From Paraburkholderia solitsugae (GTDB lineage Bacteria > Pseudomonadota > Gammaproteobacteria > Burkholderiales > Burkholderiaceae), in NCBI RefSeq assembly GCF_013177695.1, contig NZ_WOEY01000081.1:1-42879 (forward strand): a stretch of DNA of 42,879 nt, written 5' to 3'. Shown here one piece after another: positions 18,371 through 25,518 of this stretch. The position numbers were made by a program, and so were the translations under genes. Each line of letters begins with the position of its first letter. Positions within the stretch are counted from its first letter, which is position 1. Under the pieces are notes generated by a model. That model saw only the letters and a program-made list of their open reading frames with translations. It searched no databases and was not told where the DNA came from.

Positions 18371-18398
18371 TTGATTTGGATTGTAGTTAAACTACAAT
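18371..18398 (+). promoter_or_regulatory. zwf sigma-70-type promoter
   Basis: TTGATT at 18371-18376 and TACAAT at 18393-18398 are separated by 16 bp. Both are close to the sigma-70 consensus and lie about 80 bp before the zwf ATG. The spacer and -10 box are covered by the 19-nt palindrome at 18380-18398, so bound repressor would block RNA polymerase. Confidence 0.65.
18380..18398. promoter_or_regulatory. HexR-type operator
   Basis: The site ATTGTAGTTAAACTACAAT is a perfect 19-nt palindrome. It agrees with the published proteobacterial HexR consensus, roughly TGTARTTWAAYTACA, as I remember it. HexR releases DNA when it binds 2-keto-3-deoxy-6-phosphogluconate. The regulator is probably the C-terminal part of the glk fusion 2.5 kb downstream. 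The palindrome is seen directly; the protein partner is inferred. Confidence 0.85.
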
Positions 18399-18478
18399 TC
18401 AGTGTCAAAAAATATTTTATCGGACTACGGTCGCCCTTTTCGGTCCCCACGGCGGCCCCAGGATATCGACGGAGACTC

Positions 18479-19942
18479 ATGCAAACCGATTCAAGCTTCA
18501 CCTTCGTTCTCTTCGGCGGAACCGGCGATCTGTCGATGCGCAAGATCCTGCCGGCACTGTTTGAAGCGCACCGTGCAGGTGGCATGCTGGCCGACAGCGG
18601 CAAGATCGTCGCGGTGGCTCGGCATGTGGCCGATCGGGCTGCCTACATTGACTGGGTCAATGAGCACGTCAAGCCGCACGTATCGAAGAACGGTGTGGAT
18701 GAAACAGCATGGGCGAGCTTCCTCGACCGTATCGAGTTCGTGAAGATCGACCTCGGCAACCCCGAAGACTTCACGCTGCTGCGCGACGCCTTGAGCGGCC
18801 GGCCTGGCATCCGCGTGTTCTATCTGGCCACGGGTCCGTCGCTGTTCGTGCCGATCTGCCACGCGCTGGCCTCGGTGGGGCTCAACGAAAATTCGCGCAT
18901 CGTGCTGGAGAAGCCGCTCGGCTACGACCTCAAGTCGTCCAACGCAATTAATGATGCAGTGGGTGAAATCTTCGCTGAAGAACAGATCTACCGGATCGAC
19001 CACTACCTCGGTAAGGAGCCGGTGCAGAACCTGCTCGCGCTGCGCTTCGGCAATGTGCTGTTCGAACCGTTGTGGCGCCGTGAATGGGTGGAAAGCATTC
19101 AGATCACGATTGCGGAAGAACTCGGCGTGGAAGCGCGCGGCGACTTCTACGACAACACCGGCGCCTTGCGCGACATGGTGCAGAACCATTTGCTGCAACT
19201 GCTTTCCATCGTCGCGATGGAACCGCCGCATTCGATGGATTCCGACTCGGTCCGTGACGAAAAACTGCGCGTGCTGCGCGCGTTGAAGCCGATCGATCCG
19301 CGCGATATCGGCAAGGTCGCGGTGCGTGGCCAGTATCATGCGGGCGTGATCCGCGGCAACGCGGTGCCGGCGTATGCTACCGAGCCAGGCGTGAAGCCGG
19401 ACAGCACGACTGAAACCTTCGTCGCGTTGAAGGTGGAAATCGAAAACTGGCGCTGGGCCGGCGTGCCGTTCTTCCTGCGCACGGGCAAGCGTCTCGCGGA
19501 TCGTGTCGCTGAGATCGTGGTGAATTTTCGTGCGGTGCCGCATTCGGCATTGGGCGCGTCCGCGTTGCGCGGCGGTGCGAACCGTCTCGTGATCCGTTTG
19601 CAGCCGAACGAGACCATTCGCCTCTACTGTCTCGCGAAGCAGCCGGGCGAAGGCATGAACCTCGCCAGCGTCCACCTCGACCTCGCGTTCGACCGGTTCT
19701 TCCGCGAAGGGCAGATGGAGGCATATCAGCGCCTGCTGCTCGATGTCATCAATGGCCGCCTCGCGCTGTTTGTGCGGCGCGATGAGCAGGAAGCAGCATG
19801 GCGCTGGGTCGAACCTATCCTCAACGAATGGGCCGCGTCGAACAAGCCGCCCAAGCCGTATGCAGCAGGCACGTGGGGACCGGCCGCCGCGAGCGCGATG
19901 TTGGCGCAGCACGGCACCTGCTGGCTCGAAGAAGAGAATTGA
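18479..19942 (+). CDS. zwf: Glucose-6-phosphate 1-dehydrogenase
   Basis: The enzyme oxidises glucose 6-phosphate to 6-phosphogluconolactone with NADP+ (or NAD+), feeding the Entner-Doudoroff and pentose-phosphate routes. The 487-residue protein has the standard length. The dinucleotide motif GGTGDLS is at 13-19, and the active-site signature RIDHYLGKE is at 172-180, with the substrate-binding lysine and catalytic histidine region intact. GGAG precedes the ATG at 18479; a longer frame would start inside the promoter. It is the first gene of zwf-pgl-glk/hexR and is under the HexR-type operator. Confidence 0.97.
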   Translation: MQTDSSFTFVLFGGTGDLSMRKILPALFEAHRAGGMLADSGKIVAVARHVADRAAYIDWVNEHVKPHVSKNGVDETAWASFLDRIEFVKIDLGNPEDFTLLRDALSGRPGIRVFYLATGPSLFVPICHALASVGLNENSRIVLEKPLGYDLKSSNAINDAVGEIFAEEQIYRIDHYLGKEPVQNLLALRFGNVLFEPLWRREWVESIQITIAEELGVEARGDFYDNTGALRDMVQNHLLQLLSIVAMEPPHSMDSDSVRDEKLRVLRALKPIDPRDIGKVAVRGQYHAGVIRGNAVPAYATEPGVKPDSTTETFVALKVEIENWRWAGVPFFLRTGKRLADRVAEIVVNFRAVPHSALGASALRGGANRLVIRLQPNETIRLYCLAKQPGEGMNLASVHLDLAFDRFFREGQMEAYQRLLLDVINGRLALFVRRDEQEAAWRWVEPILNEWAASNKPPKPYAAGTWGPAAASAMLAQHGTCWLEEEN

Positions 19943-20156
19943 ACCAACTGAATGACGGCGCTGTGCCTTGCCTGATCCTGATCCTGATCGCGATCCCGAT
20001 CGAAGCACCGCACAGCGCCTGCAAGACCCACCGACGAACTGAACGGAATGGCGCCGGTATCACGAAGGCGCCTGCAAGTCATCCCGCTTGCAGGCATCGC
20101 GTGAAAGCAGTACAGCACGTTCCGCAGATCTAACAAGAAAGCAGCACGGAGGAGAA
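19943..20156 (+). other. zwf-pgl intercistronic region with long inverted repeat
   Basis: GGCGCTGTGC at 19957-19966 is perfectly complementary to 20010-20019, giving a 10-bp stem. The 43-nt loop is built from GATC repeats (CTGATC three times, then GATCGCGATC, itself a palindrome). No T-run follows, so this looks like an mRNA processing or stability element, not a terminator. A GGAGGAG ribosome site for pgl ends the region. Confidence 0.5.
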
Positions 20157-20894
20157 GTGATCCAGCTTCACGCTTTCGACGATCAACGCGCCCAATCCGA
20201 CGCGTTGGCGAAAGCGGTTGGCGACGCGTTACATGCGTCGCTCGCCGCACAGGCGGCCACGTCCGTCACCGGCACGTCCGCAACCGGCATGTCCGCAACC
20301 GGCGTGCGCCCGGCCATGCTTGCAGTGTCCGGCGGCACGAGTCCGCGTCCGTTCCTGCAGACGTTGTCCACGCAATCCTTCGACTGGGCGCGCATTGCCG
20401 TGACGCTGGTCGACGACCGCTGGGTGCCGGAAACGGACAGCGCGAGCAATTCGCAACTCGTGCATGACACGCTGTTGCAGAACGCGGCGAAGAACGCCGC
20501 TTTCTGGCCGCTGGTCGACACGACGCAAGACCTTAACGCGCACGTTGCCGCGCTGAACGCCGACTCGCGCTTTAGCGCCGTGCCGGACGTCGCGATTCTC
20601 GGCATGGGCGAAGACGGCCACACCGCGTCGATTTTCGCGGATGCGCCCGAATGGGACGATGCGATCATCACCCCCGAACGTTTCGTGGCCGTCCATCCGG
20701 GCAGCGCGCCGCATGCGCGCGTGAGTTGGTCGCTCTCCGCCTTGAAAGAAGTCAAGCACCTGTTTTTGCTGATCGCAGGACCGCGAAAGATGGACGTGCT
20801 GAATGCCGCCGCCGCTTCGCTACAAAAAAATGCCATCTCGCAGTTGGCAAACGACAAGGGAGTGAGACTCGATGTCTACTGGTGTGCAAACTAA
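20157..20894 (+). CDS. pgl: 6-Phosphogluconolactonase
   Basis: The enzyme hydrolyses 6-phosphogluconolactone made by Zwf to 6-phosphogluconate. The 245-residue protein has the family signatures SGGTSP (N-terminal, in LAVSGGTSPRPF) and LGMGEDGHTASIF (central phosphate and catalytic site). A low-complexity stretch with a TSxTGTSATGMSATG repeat is inserted before the first motif. The GTG at 20157, directly after GGAGGAG, is taken as start; the upstream ATG at 20088 has no ribosome site. The gene overlaps the glk fusion by 23 bp, which suggests coupled translation. Confidence 0.93.
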   Translation: MIQLHAFDDQRAQSDALAKAVGDALHASLAAQAATSVTGTSATGMSATGVRPAMLAVSGGTSPRPFLQTLSTQSFDWARIAVTLVDDRWVPETDSASNSQLVHDTLLQNAAKNAAFWPLVDTTQDLNAHVAALNADSRFSAVPDVAILGMGEDGHTASIFADAPEWDDAIITPERFVAVHPGSAPHARVSWSLSALKEVKHLFLLIAGPRKMDVLNAAAASLQKNAISQLANDKGVRLDVYWCAN

Positions 20895-22788
20895 GGCTGT
20901 GCCGGGCGCGGGCCAGCACGCCGATGGACCGAGGCTGCTGGCCGACATCGGCGGCACCAATGCGCGCTTCGCGCTCGAATACAGCCCGGGCGAAATCGGC
21001 TCGGTGCAGGTCTATCCGTGCGCGGACTATCCGGGCGTGGCCGAAGTCATCAAGAAGTACCTGAAGGACACCAAGATCGGCCGCGTGAATCACGCGGCGA
21101 TTGCGATTGCGAACCCGGTCGACGGCGATCAGGTCAGCATGACCAACCATGACTGGAGCTTTTCGATCGAAGCCACGCGCCGTGCGCTCGGCTTCGACAC
21201 GCTGCTCGTGGTGAACGACTTTACCGCGCTGGCCATGGCCCTGCCCGGCCTGACCGACGCGCAGCGCGTGCAGGTGGGCGGTGGTTCGCGTCGCCCGAAC
21301 AGTGTGATCGGCTTGCTGGGTCCGGGCACAGGCATGGGCGTATCCGGCCTGATTCCTGCCGACGACCGCTGGATCGCGCTCGGCAGCGAAGGCGGCCACG
21401 CCACCTTCGCGCCGGCCGACGAACGCGAAGATATCGTGCTGCAATACGCACGCAAGAAGTGGTCGCATGTCTCGTTCGAACGTGTGGCAGCGGGTCCCGG
21501 CCTCGAAGTGATTTACCGTGCGCTGGCGGGCCGCGACAAGAAGCGCGTGGCGGCGAACGTCGACACGATCGAGATCGTCAAGCGCGCGATGGAAGGCGAG
21601 CCGCTCGCGGCCGAATCCGTCGACGTGTTCTGCGGGATTCTCGGCACCTTTGCGGGCAATATCGCGGTGACGCTCGGCGCGTTGGGCGGCATCTACATTG
21701 GCGGCGGCGTCGTGCCGCGGCTCGGCGAATTCTTCGCGCGTTCGTCGTTTCGCAAACGGTTCGAGGCGAAGGGCCGCTTCGAGGCGTATTTGCAGAACGT
21801 GCCGACCTACGTGATTACCGCTGAATACCCGGCGTTTCTGGGGGTTTCGGCGATTCTCGCGGAGCAGTTGTCGAACCGCGCGGGCGGTAGTTCATCGGCC
21901 GTGTTCGAGCGGATTCGCCAGATGCGCGATGCGTTGACGCCGGCCGAACGCCGCGTGGCCGATCTCGCGTTGAATCATCCGCGTTCGATCATCAACGATC
22001 CGATCGTGGACATCGCGCGCAAGGCCGACGTGAGCCAGCCCACGGTGATCCGCTTTTGCCGTTCGCTCGGCTGCCAGGGTTTGTCGGATTTCAAGCTGAA
22101 GCTGGCGACGGGTTTGACCGGCACGATTCCGGTGAGTCATAGCCAGGTGCATCTGGGCGATACCGCGACGGACTTCGGCGCGAAGGTGCTCGACAATACG
22201 ATTTCCGCGATTTTGCAGTTGCGCGAGCATTTGAATTTCGACCAGGTCGAGCGGGCGATCGATCTGTTGAACGGCGCGCGGCGGATCGAGTTTTATGGAC
22301 TCGGCAATTCGAACATTGTCGCGCAGGATGCGCATTACAAGTTCTTCCGATTTGGCATTCCGACGATTGCCTATGGCGATCTGTATATGCAGGCGGCTTC
22401 CGCCGCGTTGCTTGGCAAAGGTGATGTGATCGTTGCCGTGTCGAAGTCGGGGCGTGCGCCTGAGCTACTGCGTGTGCTGGATGTCGCCATGCAGGCGGGG
22501 GCTAAGGTGATTGCCATTACGTCTAGTAATACGCCTTTGGCGAAGCGGGCTACTGTTGCTTTGGAGACCGATCATATCGAGATTCGCGAGTCGCAGTTGT
22601 CGATGATTTCGCGGATTTTGCATCTCGTCATGATTGATATTCTTGCTGTTGGTGTGGCGATTCGGCGCGCCGTGCCTAGCGCGGATGTGGCGGAGACGGT
22701 CGCTAAGGCGCGACAGGGTGCGGATGATGATGCTACTGCTGTGCTTGATTGGTTGAGTCATGGGGCGGCTTCTTCGGCGCGGGATTAA
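20872..22788 (+). CDS. glk: Bifunctional glucokinase / HexR-type (RpiR family) regulator
   Basis: The N-terminal part (about 1-335) is glucokinase, with the phosphate-binding DIGGTNARF near residue 24 and GPGTGMGVSGLI in the centre; it phosphorylates glucose with ATP. From about V344 the protein becomes an RpiR-family regulator. A helix-turn-helix domain includes LTPAERRVADLALNHP and DVSQPTVIRFCRSLGC, then a SIS sugar-phosphate domain spans about 465-600 with VAVSKSGRAPELL. The total is 638 residues with no stop between halves. The fusion is known in Burkholderia and is read here as HexR fused to Glk, matching the operator upstream of zwf. Codons in the last 300 bp shift to T-ending ones as the gene nears the repeat element. 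Confidence 0.93.
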   Translation: MSTGVQTKAVPGAGQHADGPRLLADIGGTNARFALEYSPGEIGSVQVYPCADYPGVAEVIKKYLKDTKIGRVNHAAIAIANPVDGDQVSMTNHDWSFSIEATRRALGFDTLLVVNDFTALAMALPGLTDAQRVQVGGGSRRPNSVIGLLGPGTGMGVSGLIPADDRWIALGSEGGHATFAPADEREDIVLQYARKKWSHVSFERVAAGPGLEVIYRALAGRDKKRVAANVDTIEIVKRAMEGEPLAAESVDVFCGILGTFAGNIAVTLGALGGIYIGGGVVPRLGEFFARSSFRKRFEAKGRFEAYLQNVPTYVITAEYPAFLGVSAILAEQLSNRAGGSSSAVFERIRQMRDALTPAERRVADLALNHPRSIINDPIVDIARKADVSQPTVIRFCRSLGCQGLSDFKLKLATGLTGTIPVSHSQVHLGDTATDFGAKVLDNTISAILQLREHLNFDQVERAIDLLNGARRIEFYGLGNSNIVAQDAHYKFFRFGIPTIAYGDLYMQAASAALLGKGDVIVAVSKSGRAPELLRVLDVAMQAGAKVIAITSSNTPLAKRATVALETDHIEIRESQLSMISRILHLVMIDILAVGVAIRRAVPSADVAETVAKARQGADDDATAVLDWLSHGAASSARD

Positions 22789-22815
22789 GGTTTTTTGGGG
22801 CCTTCGCGGCGGCAT

Positions 22816-22975
22816 TGTTTGTGTGCCTGCGGCGTTGGTCCTTCCTTGATTTGTTTGCCTGCGCGGCGCTTGTTTCGTCTGTTTGCTTGCGACGTTGGGC
22901 TTTGCCTGGTTTGTTTGCCTGCGCGGCGCTTTGTTGTCTGTTTGCCTGCGGCGTTGGCCTTTCCTTGATTTCTTA
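22816..22975 (+). repeat. Tandem repeat of about 60 bp, alternating A and B modules
   Basis: Module A (like TTTGCCTGCGGCGTTGG then a CCTTCCTTGATTT tail) recurs near 22816, 22880 and 22940. Module B (like TTTGCCTGCGCGGCGCTT) recurs near 22852 and 22915. The copies differ by several bases, so the array is old or diverging. The + strand here has almost no adenine. Confidence 0.7.
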
Positions 22976-23167
22976 TTGGTCTATTAGCGTTGCCCCTGTG
23001 CGGGGCGGCACTTACTTTCTTTGCCGCCGCAAAGAAAGATAAGCAAAGAAAGCGGCTCACACCGCTAGCTCATAAGCGGGTCCCCCGCGCAGCCACGGTA
23101 GTGGTGCATCTGGAATCTGTCACCTCGCACATTCGGCCTTAGTGACAAGGGCGTCATACTTCCGGCG
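22915..23167 (+). repeat. Left arm of long inverted repeat
   Basis: The arm pairs with 23526-23774 in inverse orientation. By eye there are about 14 mismatches over the 227 aligned positions from 22941, with no gap. Positions 22978-23065 are perfectly complementary to 23628-23715 (88 nt). Within the arm, GCCCC/GGGGC (22992-23006) and CTTTCTTTGC/GCAAAGAAAG (23015-23038) are strong hairpins that could end the glk-hexR transcript. Confidence 0.9.
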
Positions 23168-23380
23168 GCGCTGCGCGCGCCGACGCGGTAGTTCTTCAAA
23201 CCGCGCCCTGTTGCCGCGCTCAACGGTACTTGATCAAACCCTCCGTTGTTCCCGACACGCAGCGGAAATCCTACAAACCACCAGCGATCGCTTCGCCCAC
23301 TGCCGCTTCATAGGATTACTAACTGCCTTCAGTGTTTGGAGGCTAGCGACAGCTAGCTACTTGACGCGCCCAGCGGCACA

Positions 23381-23420
23381 GCCAAAGCCAAAGCCAAAGC
23401 CAAAGCCAAAGCCAAAGCCA
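23381..23420 (+). repeat. GCCAAA hexanucleotide microsatellite
   Basis: Six exact GCCAAA units are followed by GCCA, 40 bp in all, in the core of the inverted-repeat element. On the minus strand it would read as Phe-Gly or Leu-Trp dipeptides in spurious frames. Such arrays change length by slippage. Confidence 0.95.
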
Positions 23421-23525
23421 TCCAGCATTTTCAGCGTATCGCCGAGGCGAAGCCAATGGTCTCCGTTGCGCGAAGCGAAGCCGTGGGTTTGCACGATGAA
23501 CCCTTCCGGCGAGCACGTAGTGCGT

Positions 23526-23774
23526 GGCGGGAAGCATGACGGCCTTGTCACTAAGGTTGAATGTGCGAGGACACAGATTCCAGATGCACCACTACCGTGG
23601 CTGTGCGGGGGACCCGCTTATGAGCTGGCGGTGTGAGCCGCTTTCTTTGCTTATCTTTCTTTGCGGCGGCAAAGAAAGTAAGTGCCGCCCCGCACAGGGG
23701 CAACGCTAATAGACCACCAAGAAATCAAGGAGAGGCCAACGCCGCAGGCATACAGACAAGCGCCGCGCAGGCAA
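23526..23774 (-). repeat. Right arm of long inverted repeat
   Basis: This is the inverse complement of 22915-23167, about 94% identical by eye. It contains the same hairpins, including CTTTCTTTGC/GCAAAGAAAG at 23655-23678. It ends about 60 bp before the bestrophin start codon. Confidence 0.9.
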
Positions 23775-23837
23775 CCAGCTAAAAAGGCGATAATTAACCC
23801 CCACCCGCCGAAGGCAAAAAACCAGAACCGAACTCTG

Positions 23838-24764
23838 ATGATCATCCGCCCCCATCTCCATTGGTTCCGCATGCTGCTTGCGTGGAGAGGCTCCGTCCTC
23901 CCGCAGCTGCTGCCAAGGCTATCCCTGATATTCTGCATTGCGATCGTCGCCGTGGCCGCTCACGACCACCTGCTGCCGGTCTCCCTCAATCTCAACACCA
24001 CCGCACCATTCTCGCTGGTAGGCATAGCGTTAGCGGTCTTTCTGGGCTTCCGGAACAACGCCAGCTACGACCGCTGGTGGGAAGCCCGCAAACTCTGGGG
24101 CCAGTTGCTGAACGAATCCCGCTCGCTCACCCGCCAGGCGCTCACGCTGCAAAACAAACAGCTGCCAAAGGAAGACATCAAGGCGTTCGTCGCCGCCCTC
24201 AGCGCCCTCCCCCATGCCCTGCGTCACCAGCTCCGCAACAGCGACCCGCATGAAGATCTCGCGGCACGCCTGCCCAAAGCGCTTTTCGACCGCGTCATAG
24301 CGTCGCGCTACAAACCGGCGACACTCCTGCTGTTTCTCGGCGAATGGGTGCAGCGCCACGCGCAAGCAGGCGCGATCGATCCGATGGCGGTGCTCGCCTT
24401 CGATCGAAACTTGAATGGTCTGTCGGATGTAATCGGCGGTTGCGAGCGCATCGCGTCAACGCCGCTGCCCTTCGCCTACTCGGTGATGATTCACCGCACG
24501 GTGTATTTCTTCTGCGCAGTCCTGCCATTCGGACTGGTCGACAGCATCGGGATCTTCACGCCGGTCTTCGCGGTGTTCGTCGCGTACACCTTCATGGCGC
24601 ACGAAGCAATCGCCTCGCAGATCGAAGAGCCCTTCGGCACCGACGACAACGATCTCGCGCTCGAAACAATGTCGCTCAGTATCGAAGACGCCATGCGCGA
24701 CCTGCTAGGGGAGCCGGCATTTGCGCGGCCCTTGTCGCAAACCGACACCCACGTGCTTACGTAA
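23838..24764 (+). CDS. Bestrophin-like channel protein (UPF0187 family)
   Basis: The 308-residue membrane protein matches the bacterial bestrophin family, pentameric ion channels with cation- or anion-selective members. The diagnostic block GFRNNASYDRWWEARKLWGQ is followed by an amphipathic helix, two later membrane segments, and the C-terminal E-x-PFGTDDNDLALE loop that shapes the cytoplasmic pore. The ATG at 23838 was chosen because the recognisable N-terminus (IIRPHLHWFRMLLAWRGSVLP) starts there; an in-frame extension runs back into the repeat arm. The ribosome site is weak. The first part of the gene is poor in T on the coding strand, continuing the skew of the adjacent repeat. Ion and role are unknown. 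Confidence 0.88.
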   Translation: MIIRPHLHWFRMLLAWRGSVLPQLLPRLSLIFCIAIVAVAAHDHLLPVSLNLNTTAPFSLVGIALAVFLGFRNNASYDRWWEARKLWGQLLNESRSLTRQALTLQNKQLPKEDIKAFVAALSALPHALRHQLRNSDPHEDLAARLPKALFDRVIASRYKPATLLLFLGEWVQRHAQAGAIDPMAVLAFDRNLNGLSDVIGGCERIASTPLPFAYSVMIHRTVYFFCAVLPFGLVDSIGIFTPVFAVFVAYTFMAHEAIASQIEEPFGTDDNDLALETMSLSIEDAMRDLLGEPAFARPLSQTDTHVLT

Positions 24765-24775
24765 GCCGCGTGCAC

Positions 24776-25516
24776 TCAGTCGTTGCCGACGGTCTCCGAC
24801 AAACGTTTGAGCGTGGCCACCCGTGCGCCGATGATGTCGATGCGCCCATGCTCATCGATCACCGGCGTGGTGGCGTTGAGATACGCGGTCCAGGCCTTTT
24901 GTGCGCGCACGAGCGTCGGGCGCGAGCGCTCCGGCATCTTCGCTTGCAAGCGGCGGTAATAGCGGTTCAGATCGAACATCGCGTGTTCGCATTGCGCGTC
25001 CGCGGTACACACGCGCGGACGGCGCGGCGGGTCGCCGCCGGCGCTGATTCTGGCCACCGCGCTGCGTAGCGCGAGCGCGCGGTCACGCACCGGCTGCAAC
25101 TGCATATCGGCTTCGGCCAGCACGTACATCGAGCCGTGCGTCGTCTCGAACACGGCCGCCAGCAACTCCTTCTCGACATCGCGCGAGGCCTGCCAGCTTG
25201 CCTGGCTCCTTTCCCACGGTTTGCGTTGCGCCTGCGGCAACTTCGCCTGAAGCTGCTGCCACGCACCGTCCAACGCGGCCTTCCAGCCGATCCGCGCGTT
25301 GTCCATGCACTGCACCTGCCCCGTCGTTGACGACATGTCGCTGCGCGCAAGACAGGCGCGCATCGACGCGTCGATCGGATCGGCGGCGGCGACTTCGGCA
25401 TGCGCCTGAAGCGGCGCGACGCCAAACACCGCCGCCGACATCGCCGACGTCAGGGCGAGCGCGCCAAACGCGCGCCGCCAGACGTCAGCGCCCAACCGGG
25501 ACGTCACTCCCCTCAT
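24776..25516 (-). CDS. Secreted LprI/DUF1311-domain protein with internal duplication
   Basis: The 246-residue protein has a signal peptide ending near AHA (residue 40), so it is exported. Two related modules follow. LQAKLPQAQRKPWERSQASW at 89-108 and LQAKMPERSRPTLVRAQKAW at 190-209 share the LxAxLP-x-W/L-xx-AQ-W pattern of the DUF1311 family, which includes the mycobacterial lysozyme inhibitor LprI. Each is preceded by a paired cysteine segment (C55/C70 and C170/C176). The ATG at 25516 lies two bases after the decarboxylase stop, so the genes are co-transcribed and probably coupled; a TTG further upstream is less likely. Lysozyme inhibition is a family possibility, not shown. Confidence 0.75.
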   Translation of the reverse strand: MRGVTSRLGADVWRRAFGALALTSAMSAAVFGVAPLQAHAEVAAADPIDASMRACLARSDMSSTTGQVQCMDNARIGWKAALDGAWQQLQAKLPQAQRKPWERSQASWQASRDVEKELLAAVFETTHGSMYVLAEADMQLQPVRDRALALRSAVARISAGGDPPRRPRVCTADAQCEHAMFDLNRYYRRLQAKMPERSRPTLVRAQKAWTAYLNATTPVIDEHGRIDIIGARVATLKRLSETVGND

Positions 25517-25518
25517 CG

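Larger units (their letters stand above)
17948..18478. other. Divergent gtsA / zwf control region
   Basis: This 531-bp non-coding region lies between the transporter operon and zwf. The zwf end holds a clear promoter with a HexR-type palindrome (entered separately). The gtsA end has no operator I could recognise. On the minus strand at 18130-18150 there is an AGAGGAGACAG ribosome-site look-alike with no ATG after it, and a GC-rich hairpin lies at 18160-18182. No RNA gene was identified. Confidence 0.5.
22789..23837. repeat. Long intergenic repeat element (inverted repeat, tandem repeats, microsatellite)
   Basis: This 1049-bp gap between glk-hexR and the bestrophin gene contains no credible gene. 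It comprises tandem units of about 60 bp (22816-22975), a left arm (22915-23167), a 358-bp core (23168-23525) and an inverted right arm (23526-23774). The arms each carry two strong hairpins. Open frames across it encode low-complexity Trp-Leu or Phe-Gly or Cys/Arg-rich runs, differ between arms and lack ribosome sites. No transposase, terminal target duplication or RNA gene was seen. The arms may fold into a very long cruciform or RNA stem. Confidence 0.85.

Noticed and set aside
18491..20008. Open frame of 505 codons antisense to zwf
   Set aside because: It is a complement-strand artefact opposite an enzyme with intact active-site motifs.
22749..23060. Cys/Leu/Phe-rich small frames after glk-hexR
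   Set aside because: They only read the tandem repeats and arm. The apparent membrane-like composition comes from the T-rich strand.
23381..23420. Possible CRISPR array
   Set aside because: The repeat is 6 bp with no spacers, and no cas gene is nearby.
23142..23636. Open frame of 164 codons in the repeat element
   Set aside because: It starts in one arm, crosses the hexamer array and ends in the other arm. It has no ribosome site or domain, and its Pro-Lys run is just the microsatellite.
22915..23774. Insertion sequence
   Set aside because: There is no transposase frame or remnant, no clear terminal duplication, and the arms are far longer than IS terminal repeats.
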